A stretch of 64,000 nt of DNA from NCBI GenBank assembly GCA_003971905.1, contig RSEE01000060.1, positions 248,001 through 312,000 of the forward strand, written 5' to 3'. Every line of letters begins with the position of its first letter. Within the stretch, counting starts at the first letter, position 1. Below, piece after piece: positions 54,827-64,000 of the stretch. Source of the stretch: Moniliella sp. 'wahieum'. Its lineage: Eukaryota > Basidiomycota > Moniliellomycetes > Moniliellales > Moniliellaceae. The notes under the pieces were generated by a model. It had not been told where the DNA came from and searched no databases. It was given only the letters and a program-made list of their open reading frames with translations. The translations under genes and the position numbers were made by a program.

Positions 54827-57500
54827 TCATTTCGACTTGTCGAGGCGGTTGCGGGACCAGCTGAGCCGCTGGCGCAGGACGCCGTCGAGGATCAGCTCGG
54901 CGTTCCACACCGCCACGTCGGCCCATCCGCCCCACGCCTTGGCGTCCTCCGCCGACGACACCACGTGGTGCGTCGTCCCCGCCGCCCGCACCGCCGCTGC
55001 CGCCGCGTCCATCGCGACTCCGCTCGGCGCCTGCCCCCCCGCCGCCCGCACGATCGCCCGCAGGATCCGCGCCCGCGGCCGCACACGCGGGGTAAAGTAG
55101 AACGTGTGCCCGGCCAGCACGCCGCGCCCGGCCGCCCGCCGCGCCCCAGCACCCGCCGCTTCAGCCCCGCTCCCGCTCGCCCACCCGGTCGCGCAGGGGG
55201 TAGGACGCTGGCGGGAGCACGCGGTGGGTTTGCGCGCTGAGCACGGCCCAGTCGGGCGTAACAATGTGCATCCCGCGCGCAATCGCACACAGCATCTTTT
55301 CCGTCCGCGTCAGTGTAGCCGCCACCAACACACTCGTCTTTTCCGACACGGTTGCTGCACGGTGCCAGCCCAGCTGGCCCAGCGTCTCTTCCTGCATCGG
55401 TGTCAGGTCGAGCCCGGTGGTGACATAGTACTGTGCCTCAGTTGGCGCGCTCGTCCGCGTGCGCATCCCTGGCGACCCTATCTCAGCTTGCCATCGCGCC
55501 ATCCGCTGCGGCGTGGTGCCCAGCACGCTCATCACACTCACCGACGTCTCCACCGTGCGGACGAGGGGAGAGCGCGCGCCCTGGTCCCCTTCCAACTCAC
55601 AAGAATGAGAGGAACGATGGCGCGTCCGCTTGCGCGTCGTTGGATCCGAGGCGCTGCTTGTGCTTCTTTCCGCCTGTCGCTTCGGGGAACCGGAACGAGA
55701 ACGAGACCGGGAGCCAGAACGGGTGCGAGACCGGGATCCAGACCGGGGATGGGAGCTTAGTCTACGCCGTCGGTTCTCAATCTTTGTATTCCAGCTTGGC
55801 CGAGCGAGTCGTGTGCCTGTTGCACGCACTGCGCCACGGCGGGCGGGAGGACGGGTCCTCCGACGCGCTGGACGGTCGCCGGCGCGGGAGGGGGAGCAAA
55901 GTGCTCGAACTTGGGTAGGGCGTGAGTCTGCACGCATCGTTGCAGCCATTCATACGTGACGACCGGTACGCCCCACGCGTGGGCATGAGCGACCTTGGGT
56001 CCCTGTGTACTGGCCGACACCAGCAACGCGTTTTCCCTCGTCAGTTCGGGGGTCCATGTGCGTGGGCGAGACGGACAAGCGTCTTGAGGTACTGCCGCAT
56101 GGGTCCTGTGTACCCACTAAAGCTGATAGGCGATGGCATCTGGTCCACTGCGCTCGAAGCGGGGGGAAGTGGAGGATGCTTTGTTGGGGTTCAGTGGGGT
56201 GGAGAAAGCTGGCGTCCCAGAGCCAGAGGAAAGTGGCGATCCGTTTGGATTGATGCAAGGCCGCGAGGCGGTAGGGCTATCGCGCGTCTGGCAAATCACC
56301 ACGTCTGCCTGGTCCACGCGTGAGGTGAAGGGGGCACCCACACCCCGCCTTGCGCCTGCACGTGGTGTGCCACCATCGCGATCGCACGGGGAGAAAGCGC
56401 GTTGGCCTCAGCGACGAGGATCCTGAGTCCAGCCAAGCAGGGCCGGTTCCAATTGATCTCCCTCCTGCCCTTGGGTGGCGGGAGAAAGCGCCGGTCCACG
56501 TCTGAATCGGACTGGGGTGGGGGAGGAAGAGTAAGGGGTGCAATGCAACTATCTTCATACGCGAGGGAAGCTGGTCCTTCCCCCCCTTCAAGAGACCATC
56601 GGAACAGCTTGGAGTCAGCGAGGCGGTGGGACTTGACAGACTCGTACACCCACGCCGGATGGACAGGCTCGATTCTCGCTTGCATCGAGTCGGACTGGCA
56701 CAGCGCCTTGAGCTTGCCCGACTCGAGCGTTGGGCTGAGCAGATGGGTAACTTCCTTGGTGAGAGACGTGCGATATGTGCCGCCCAGCGCGGTGACCAAC
56801 GAGATCACCAGTTCGCTCTCCACCCCGTCCATGTGGCTCAGGTGCACACCACACCGCTAAAGATGCGATCTGGGTCAGGGGAGAAGTAGCGCTCGGATTG
56901 GCGGGTGCCTAGTGCGTCGGAGCGGTACATCCACATCGGCTGCGTTTCCTATTAGTATTTGGGACTTTCTCGCACGCAAGCCGCAAGCGCGCGGGGGGGG
57001 CGGGGGGGAGCAGGAGAGTGGACAGGGGAGGGGACGTACAGAGACCAGAGTAGCGTGCTGAAGGTCGTGTACGGCCACTACTCCATCTGCTTGAGGGTGG
57101 CAACAGCCTCGTACTCGGGTATGTCCAGCGATGAGGTCACGACATGAGTCACGAGGCTAGGGTCGAAGCGCCACGTAGCCAGCACCCTCTCTCCCGCGCG
57201 TTTCCTCCACCAGGGGACAGGAACCCACTCACGAGCCCACCGCGGTTGAGGATGCTGCGCAACTGGATCGGAGTCAGGACAGGGCCAGAAGGGTGGGTGT
57301 GTGTGGTGTGTGGGGGGGGGGGCTTACCTTGTCATGCTCCGGGGCAAGGTCAGGGTCGAGAAAGTAGATGAAGGGATCAAAGTCAGGGCCGGCCGGGGCG
57401 GGGGGGGCGGCGGGGGCGGCGGGGGCAGACGCCGTGTGCAGGAGGGGGACGGGGGGTCGGTAGAGTCGGGGTCAGCGGGGGGCTTTTTGCGGTGCGGCAT
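54827..57500 (-). CDS. Brc1/Rtt107-like multi-BRCT DNA-damage scaffold
   Basis: Brc1/Rtt107/PTIP proteins bind phospho-H2A and hold repair complexes at damaged forks. The start is MPHRKKPPADPDSTDP (57500); then FDPFIYFLDPDLAPEHDK, intron 57263-57326 (64 bp), LRSILNRGG, SLVTHVVTSSLDIPEYEAVA, intron 56940-57039 (100 bp, TACTAAT branch) and MWMYRSDALGTRQSERYFSP. BRCT-like blocks: ELVISLVTALGGTYRTSLTK with EVTHLLSP; AGLRILVAEANALSPRAI; KVAHAHAWGVPVVTYEWLQR; QYYVTTGLDLTPMQEETLGQ with TEKMLCAIARGMHIVTPDWA; and GHTFYFTPRVRPRARILRAI ending VAVWNAELILDGVLRQRLSW. That C-terminal pair is typical of Brc1/Rtt107. A basic RS-rich linker lies at about 55.7 kb. Frame breaks at about 57.2, 56.85, 56.33, 56.1, 55.78 and 55.18 kb. 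Stop at 54827. Confidence 0.86.
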
Positions 57501-57916
57501 GGCGCTGCTGAAGGTGCCGGTGGGGATGGGGATGAGGATGGTGGCGAACGTGTGCCTACCCGCGCTTGGCAGACACGAAGCACGCTGGAAGAACGCGCCC
57601 CCAGCGCGAAAAGCTGACCCCTGGACGCGAAGCGATCCACCCGAATGCGTAGCATCACCAGGCGATCGATGATCTGTGGTGTCGACGACCGATCCGATGA
57701 TCAACATGATCAACCCTATGGCCGAAGGCCTAATGGCACCTACTTTATCTACTACTGGGATGCAATTTTTTACCTTGATCGCCAGACCAACCACCACCTC
57801 CAGCCTCGCATCCATCGTGTCCCCACGCACTGCCACCATCGGCACTGCGCACCTCAACGCCCGCGCACGGCGGCGTGAGCATGTGCAGGCCGAAGCGCTG
57901 CCCCCGTCGGCCGCGC

Positions 57917-59804
57917 TCAGGCAGTGGAAAGCGGCTTGTTACGGAGCCAGTGGGAGAAGAGGTCCAGCGCGGCTTGGGGCGCATCAAACGGGACCATGTG
58001 CCTGCGTTCCATACATTGACATAGGCCAAATCGCCAAACGACTGGTTCCCCTCTTGTGGCTTGCGGCGCGTACCGTGCCCACTGACTTTCCTCCCACTTG
58101 CCACTCCTTCTCGTCGTTGCGCGCATACTCTTCCTGCAGCACCGAGGGCAAGTTGACTACCCACCGCTCGTTCCCAATTGCCGAGCACATCGCGTCGGTC
58201 ACGCCGGCATAGATCAACACCCGCACCCCATCCTCCACAATGGCAGCAACAGTTCGGACGCATCGTGCATACTGTCCCCGTGCAGGAGGAAGGCGCCATT
58301 GACCTTCGTGTTGCAGCTCTGGAACTCGACCGAGTCCGGCACGCCGAGCGATGCCTTGACGCCCGGGAGGTTGAGGTAGGACTGCACGTACTCCATTTCC
58401 TTGTAACACAGTGGGCCATCCTTTTCGGGTGAGCGGATCGCACGAGCGCCGGACATCGTACAGGTTCAGTCCTGTCTGCTGCAGCGGCGAGTAGAGTCCG
58501 GCCCAACAGACCAACGCCGCTGGCGTGCAAATCAACGGCGAGTCGTACTTGTAGCACTGTTGGATCAGCATGGCAACGCTCCGCCTTAGTGGCCAAGTCG
58601 GAACAGGTCTCGCTGTCGGGATCAAACATGTGGTACTTGTTGTCTGCTCCACAGGCAAAGTCGACCACCGCAGGGAACTGAATCGCCGGTGCCGTCAACC
58701 CATTACCAATGATTACGCTCTCGAGCTTGATCAGCAGCGGCTGGGGCGTAGTCGTAGTCACCGAAGTGGCCGCATCCAACTCTTGGTTCTTTTTCCAAAT
58801 GTAGTTGCTAAAGTGGGGGGCGTAGATCCCCGTACGACTCGGCGGCGATACTAAAGTCAGCGTGGCGTAGTGAGGGAACTTGGCAAAGAAGAGCTGGAGA
58901 AACGCGTACACGTCCACCGCCTCGGGAGTATTGTTAATCACACCCGGCTCGTCACTGTACGAATAGCCCACGCCGTTGCGGGTTGGTCGAGGAAGATCAT
59001 GTTGGCCACATTGGTCCAGGAGTGGGGGTTGTCCTCCACCCTGTCTCGTTAGCAATCCGGCAAGGGCCCAATTCAAATAACAGTCCGGTCGAACTGGAAC
59101 AGCCAGGACCCCCGTTTAGCCATAGCTGTGGAGGAGAGCATGAGAGTTAGCTTGATGTTGTCTCATCTGTCCAAAACGCAGATCTAAGGAGACGTACCAC
59201 CAGCGGGTCCGATCCAGGCTTTCCACGCGACTCGAAAAAAATAAACCAGAGATGACGATTCCGAGACATCAAGGTAGCCCGAGACGGACTTGACGTTGGG
59301 GTCGCAAAGGCGCCACTGCCCTTGCGTGCAACACGGCCTCCTTGGTCGCGTCGGGGAGGTGTTGATGCCGTTCGGTCGGTCGTGATGCGCAAAGCGTAGT
59401 CTGGGAAGAGCGGGTGGAGGATTTGGTTGTACACACATTCCCACCTGCGTCTGGCCCTGGACAATGAACCCCGATGGTACGCGCTGGGCCTGGCCCAACT
59501 TCGAGGCCATCGTGAGCCAGTTCTTTGGCCGAGGCGGACTGCATCGTGGGAGCGTGCATCTGCCCAATCCGAGCCATCATCTCAGCGAACTCTTCTGCCT
59601 GCTGAGGCCGGGCGGGAAAAGTCGGGCCGGCCAAGGCTGGAGGCGGTGGCGAACCCGGATGAGGCAGAGGAGCCAACGGCGGGACGGCGTCCAGGTCCCA
59701 GACCATGTTGCCAGGGCATCGAGTTCGATCTGGCGATTGTTGTGCAGGGGCGACGCAGAAACCAGGGCCGCACAGACCAGCAGGACGAGCTGAGACGCGA
59801 GCAT
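57917..59804 (-). CDS. Serine carboxypeptidase (S10, CPY-like), secreted or vacuolar
   Basis: The start [20 protein letters not shown] (59804) is a clear signal peptide. The propeptide is followed by [15 protein letters not shown], then [12 protein letters not shown], a 72-bp intron (59126-59197), [36 protein letters not shown] and [11 protein letters not shown]. The nucleophile elbow reads AESYG with [14 protein letters not shown] continuing in another frame. Later motifs: [52 protein letters not shown] (catalytic Asp region; the usual first Asp of GDxD is Val here) and [19 protein letters not shown] with the catalytic His. It ends NKPLSTA, stop 57917. Frame breaks at about 59.73, 59.47, 59.24, 59.04, 58.98, 58.83, 58.46, 58.24 and 58.03 kb. 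A TATA box lies about 100 bp upstream. Confidence 0.92.
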
Positions 59805-59906
59805 CGTAGGGACGGAGGAGGCGGAGGGGGGTGGAGAGGAGGGGTATGGAGAGGACGGGGGATGGAGAGGACGGGGGATAGCGAGAAGGGGCTGCGCTCT
59901 GGGAAC

Positions 59907-59916
59907 CATATATATA
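59907..59916 (-). promoter_or_regulatory. TATA box of the serine carboxypeptidase gene
   Basis: TATATATGG on the minus strand, about 103 bp upstream of the chosen ATG, consistent with a TATA-driven regulated gene. Confidence 0.6.
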
Positions 59917-60760
59917 CGCTGCCGATTGTAGCGCCTGGCGGTTCGGTGGCGGGCTGAGCTAGCTGTCACATGTCAGGCCGACGCACTGACGGCCGACGGC
60001 GGTGTGAGGAGGCATAGGACCAGTGTGCGGATTGGGGGTGCACGATGGTGCACGGACGACAACCCTAGTCCCCTGCATGCTATGCTATCTATTAGAACAC
60101 CACCAGCTATCGCCTAGATCACCTATCGACCTGCCGACGATTGCGATCACTAAGTTTTCCATTGCCGCCCGCTCAATATCAAAATGTCAAGCGATCAAGC
60201 GATCTATTGAATCCGCGCTACCGGTTCCCAGCCCTCCAACAGATCTCGGGCAGGAGCGTTCGCTATGCGGATTCCTTTGCCCGGGGGAGAAGGGGTGGGA
60301 GTGGGGGGCGAAGATGAACCTGATGAAGTCGATGAAGGCTTTTCACAGATGAAGTCGATGAAGGCTTTCACAGATGAAGTCGATGAAGGCTTTTCACAGA
60401 TGAAGTCGATGAAGGCTTTTCACAAGATGGAGGGGTACCAATAAGTGTGATGGACAAAAAAAAGGGATCCATAGTGGCAAAAGAGACCCGAAGAAGAAGG
60501 GCCGCAAAGGGGTGGTGGAAACCAAAAACCCATTTATCGAGCGCACCATAACACTACACGCTTTTGAGGGTGTGTATGGACGCGGACGCAGTAAGGAGGA
60601 GGAGAGCCAATGTATCATGTCTTGTATATATATAGTGCGCGGAAAGTGCACCCCCCTCTCTCAAACTCCCGCCGCCAGGAGGCAATGAGCCATCAAAAGG
60701 CCGAAGAGACACCCAAAGGAGGGCCTGGGTGGGGCGCATCTGTGCCACTCACGCCTTTCC
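59917..60760. other. Intergenic with 26-bp tandem repeat
   Basis: No supported gene. It holds the tandem array at 60322-60424 and a TATATATATA run at 60624-60633. A 48-codon plus-strand ORF (60685-60831) follows that run but overlaps the minus-strand ORF next to it. Confidence 0.5.
60322..60424. repeat. 26-bp tandem repeat, four copies
   Basis: The unit is gatgaagtcgatgaaggcttttcaca with copies of 26, 25, 26 and 26 bp; one copy lacks a T in the TTTT run. Copies are otherwise nearly identical, so the expansion is recent or the array homogenised. Confidence 0.95.
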
Positions 60761-61045
60761 TCAAGAGTGGAAAGAGTAACGACCTGCGAGCCGTAAAGCT
60801 CTTGACTGATCCCACATCAAAAGGGGGGTAGAGAGTTTGGCATCGGGTGGTGTGTTGAGGCGGGGCGGCGGCGGGGCATGGGTCGGCGTCGGGGTCTGGG
60901 CCGTTGCCTGAGCGGGGGGAAGGGGACGGAGGCGCAGACCGGCTGACGACGGGGTGGTGACAGTCCGAGCCACAGCAGTGGCCACCGGCGCACGGAGCGT
61001 AGCACGGCCCGTGTACTGGCTCAACATGGGAAGGCTGGTGAACAT
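60761..61045 (-). CDS. Small protein with mitochondrial-type presequence
   Basis: A 94-aa ORF starting MFTSLPMLSQYTGRATLRAP, followed by VATAVARTVTTPSSAG; it is rich in Arg, Ser, Thr and lacks acidic residues early on, as in matrix-targeting peptides. A Pro/Ala/Thr-rich middle follows. A TATA-like element lies about 100 bp upstream (61141-61148), similar in position to that of the carboxypeptidase gene. A frame change at the CCCCCC run near 60.82 kb would replace the last residues by DVGSVKSFTARRSLLFPLL. Not recognised; it may be a true small mitochondrial protein or the first exon of a longer one. Confidence 0.42.
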   Translation of the reverse strand: MFTSLPMLSQYTGRATLRAPVATAVARTVTTPSSAGLRLRPLPPAQATAQTPTPTHAPPPPRLNTPPDAKLSTPLLMWDQSRALRLAGRYSFHS

Positions 61046-61904
61046 CTTGTAACCGTAATGTGGCGGAGAGGAGAGATGGGAAGGACGATGCGGAGACGAG
61101 AGATCTGGGCGCTTTCTCTTAGTGGTTGTACGCCGGCAGCTTATATATGTGCGCTCTGTGGTTCTCTGGGTCTCTCTCTCTCCGAGGGCAGAGTGCTGTT
61201 GCTACACACATATGCAAGGGGGAAAACGGGTGGTGCAGGCCACACCATCCCCAACGCTTCGTGTATAGAATTGGAGCTTGAGGGATGGGAAGGGGCGCCC
61301 CAAACACTCATAGAAGGGGTGGGACTGCGGCGGGGGGCAAGTGGAGCTGCGCTGCATGGGGGGTGGGAAGCGCACACAGATCAGACGCGGGGCCGTGGAT
61401 TGCTATAGCCAAAGACGGGATTATAGCCGAGCTCACAAAATAAAACGGAAAAGGACTGCGATCTGGGATGCTAACACAAGCGATTTGCGTGTGGACCTCT
61501 TCAATTGCTTCTCGGCTGTCGGCCGCAGCGGTTGCGTCGCACAGTCCGAGCGGCGGCGATGCGCTGGTGTCTGTTAGTATTGTATTGAATGGCAGCGGTG
61601 GGGCAGCCAGGCCCCAAAGAGCTTTGAGTACAGTGCGCACAAAACAAATCGCTCACACCTCAGTCGGTCGGTCATCGGTCATCTGTGTTGCATATACAAA
61701 AGAGAGAGGGAACAAGGTACTGTCATTGGAACAATGGTCAATCTGTTCGCAGGCAGGTAAAACAACGAGGAGAGCGCGCGCGCCAAAGCAGCGCTGCAGG
61801 TGGTATCAATGACGGGCCGGGTTTTTGTGGGGGAGGGGTTTTTGGTAGATGCAAGAAGAGGAAGGGGAAGAGGGGGGGTTGAAGGGGGGGGGGGGGGGGA
61901 TGCG
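61046..61904. other. Intergenic, nothing recognised beyond the TATA element and a 16-G run
   Basis: 5' flank of the small ORF and 3' flank of the F-BAR gene. G16 run at 61884-61899. No gene supported. Confidence 0.5.
61141..61148 (-). promoter_or_regulatory. TATA-like element upstream of the small ORF
   Basis: catatataa-type sequence on the minus strand, about 96 bp before the ATG at 61045. Confidence 0.45.
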
Positions 61905-63911
61905 TCAGGTGGCCACATATGTGCCTGCCTCCGAAGAGCGTGTGGGTAAGGTCAGCGTACGGGTTCCCTCTACAAGTGAGAGGCCCACTTGGGACGAGGT
62001 AAAGGGCGTGGTCCAGGAAGCCGTGAGGGTTGCGGGGAAGACGTGCCAAAAGCGGCAGCGCAATTTGGTTTCCCCCTGTGGCAGCGTCCAGCGAGCCGTG
62101 CGGGTGGACGATCCCACTGACCCGGGGGAAGGGATTGCATGCTGTCCACGGTTCCCGGGGCGAGGAGGTCTGAAGGACCAAGTCCTGTAGCGGCTTGTGC
62201 ATGATATTCGACCAGCAGTCTAGGTGGCCCTTCCCCTCCCTCCAATGCGGCGCGAGAGTGAGCGGGACATGGTCCGCCGTCTTGCTCGCTGGATCCACTT
62301 GGACTTGGTACTTGGCCAACACGCATCTACCCGAACCAATAAGTCCAGCAAGGGTCAGAACATATTCTCCCTCCTTTGCGTTCGGCTGAAAGAAAGCTGG
62401 GTTCAATGAGAACCGATCTAGCCCAGCGGCATTTTCGAGGCGGACGGTAACCTGTCGGCTACCATCAACGCAGGGTCCAGCTGAGCTAGCATCTCCCCCA
62501 CAACCAACAGACGATTGACCTCCCCGCCCACAAAGTATGCGTTGACTTTCTCTTTGACTTGGAGGTTCAGCCCCCGATGTCAGGAGGGAAAGATTGAGAG
62601 GCGGGGCGTGGAACGGGTTGTCCCGCCCCAAGCGGGGGGACGAACGACGGTGTGGGTTGCTGCTGCTCGAGGGGGCCAAAGTACCACGAATCGACTGAAG
62701 TGCCGCCTTCTGATGCAGGTGAAATGGGGGTTGAAGGGATTGGCTCAGAAAGATGGTATGAATGGCTATTTCCCATACGGGCATGCCCAATTCCCCTTCA
62801 ATCCATCTCGCGAAACTGCGAGCCTAGTGTCTGGAGACTGGGGCGGGAGGAGAAACGAATCACCCGACCCCTCGTCACCTCGGGTGGAGGTGGGTCATGT
62901 ACCGATCACTTAACAGGCAGAACCTTCCCCCAAGACGGAGGGGAAGGTGGGCATGTCCCCCGATCCGACGAGAAAAGAACTTGCTACACGTTTACCCGCA
63001 AGCATGGTACGTCCACGACGAATCAAGCTGGTTGGCTCCTCGGTTTCGGGCGAGTGCTCCTGGAACCCGGGAGAGGTGGTGGTCCTTATGTTGCCACCCG
63101 AGCTTGGTCAACGCACCTCGTATTCCAGTCTTCTCCGGGAGACTAGGTACAGACGAGCTGCGCTGGTCGCGCGAAACGTGACCGCGTGCTAATTCAAGGC
63201 TTTTGTAAGTGGGCGCTGGGCCGCTTCCTGAAAGCCGGAGCGGGGGAGCAGGACGACGGTGCCTCCCGCTTGCCTGGACAAAGGCGAGCAGCTCCTTCTG
63301 TACATCAAACGCGAGCGAGGCCTGTAGAGCTAGGTCAGCTGCACCTGCCAGCTGGGTACTGGTGTCAGCTGCGCCCGTCTCAAAGCGAGTCAGACGACAT
63401 CCTTGATGAGGGTGAGGCGTTGCTGGTCGGCCTGTTGGGCAAGGCCAAAGGCCGGCATCGCCTCCTCCCGCCATCGATCTGGGTCGGTGTCGGCCAAAGG
63501 AAGTGCCTGCCGGAGCCTGGCTTGGATGGCAGGGACCTGGGCCCATGGGCCGTTGGAGGGAGCGTTGCGAAGAAGCTGAACACAGTGTTCGACCGTTTGC
63601 TCACGGGCACGGTGGACTTGGACCAAGGCATCCACCTCGCTCATCAGAGCGTCGAGGATGGGACGGACGTCGTCTGGGACGATATGGTCGTGGCTAAAGA
63701 AGGGGCGCTGGGCCAGCTTGGAGAGGGCGCGTGCATGATCCGCGTCGATTGCGCGACGGGCTGAAAAGTACTCAGCTAGCTCGTCCGTCAGTGTGGCAGC
63801 TTGGCGGAAACGCTGCTCCAGCCGCTGGATGGCGTCGGCAGGGTCGGAGGACAAGAGGGCCTGGGCATAGGCTTGGGGCGATAGGTCGGCGCTCTTCATG
63901 GGGAAGAACAC
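61905..63911 (-). CDS. Syp1/FCHo-like F-BAR and mu-homology endocytic adaptor
   Basis: Muniscins (yeast Syp1, animal FCHo) bind membranes with an F-BAR domain and recruit Eps15/Ede1 and cargo with a C-terminal mu-homology domain at nascent clathrin sites. The start is MFFPMKSADLSPQAYAQALL (63911), with Met 5 as alternative. F-BAR: DAIQRLEQRFRQAATLTDEL, EYFSARRAIDADHARALSKL, VDALVQVHRAREQTVEHCVQ, then DLALQASLAFDVQKELLAFV. The mu-homology domain starts at about 62.5 kb: RQVTVRLENAAGLDRFSLNP, EGEYVLTLAGLIGSGRCVLA, KYQVQVDPASKT, HVPLTLAPHWREGKGHLDCW. It closes LPTRSSEAGTYVAT, matching the AGKYVA-like terminus of the family; stop at 61905. The gene is about 2.0 kb, shorter than many muniscins: the linker is brief. 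Frame breaks at about 63.40, 63.2, 62.8 and 62.08 kb. Confidence 0.83.
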
Positions 63912-64000
63912 ACAGGTCGACGTGGTTGTTGAGGGGAGGCAGAAGAAGAAGGAGACGAGTGGAGGGACTACACAAAAGCACTAACGATCCCCACAGAAAA
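63912..64000. promoter_or_regulatory. 5' flank of the F-BAR gene
   Basis: Read on the minus strand this is a pyrimidine-rich leader ending just before the ATG. The full promoter lies beyond the window. Confidence 0.4.

Noticed and set aside
60685-60831. 48-codon plus-strand ORF (MSHQKAEETPKGG...) after a TATATATATA run
   Set aside because: Promoter-like spacing is suggestive, but it overlaps the end of the minus-strand ORF with a presequence, and no homologue is recognised.
1-64000. CRISPR arrays, rRNA operons, secondary-metabolite or defence clusters
   Set aside because: No regularly spaced repeats, rRNA segments, or core biosynthetic or defence domains were seen on either strand.

Overview
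The window is eukaryotic nuclear DNA from a filamentous or dimorphic fungus, probably a basidiomycete. The evidence is GC-rich coding sequence, short GT-AG introns (about 64-176 bp) with CTAAC/TACTAAT branch sites, tRNA genes with introns just 3' of the anticodon, a Zn2Cys6 factor, and fungal-type families (PAL1, Brc1/Rtt107, Nvj2-like SMP protein, Syp1/FCHo). RIC8 argues against budding yeast. The phylum is an inference.

Layout. 1-0.96 kb holds the 3' part of COQ4. About 0.96-19.97 kb is gene-poor: decayed coding-like remnants, a solo LTR with target duplication (3.62-3.79 kb), a diverged dispersed repeat (4.0-6.3 kb) and a full-length Ty1/copia retrotransposon (11.34-16.39 kb, minus strand) with 160-bp LTRs that look identical and a GGAGA target duplication. 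From 19.97 kb onward the window is gene-dense: DinB-like protein (+), GH47 mannosidase (-), RIC8 (+), an unrecognised S/P/K-rich gene (+), pepsin-like protease (-), Ark/AAK-type kinase (+), SMP/PH lipid-transfer protein (-), tRNA-Lys(CTT), PAL1 (-), MCC beta subunit (+), LAT-type amino acid permease (-), tRNA-His(GTG), ARPC1 (+), Zn-cluster factor (-), Brc1/Rtt107-like multi-BRCT protein (-), serine carboxypeptidase (-), a small mitochondrial-type ORF (-) and a Syp1/FCHo-like F-BAR adaptor (-).

Almost every conserved gene is broken by apparent 1-2 nt indels, often beside G/C homopolymers, although the protein sequence on either side is well conserved. The retrotransposon with matching LTRs is broken in the same way. 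The simplest reading is uncorrected long-read indel error rather than mass pseudogenisation. Gene limits below are therefore loci whose reading frame must be stitched across frames; break positions are approximate.

Functional themes: housekeeping mitochondrial metabolism (COQ4, MCC beta), ER/secretory functions (GH47, proteases, Nvj2-like tether) and a notable concentration of endocytosis/actin-patch genes (Ark-type kinase, PAL1, ARPC1, Syp1/FCHo) within about 33 kb. No defence island, CRISPR array or secondary-metabolite cluster was seen.
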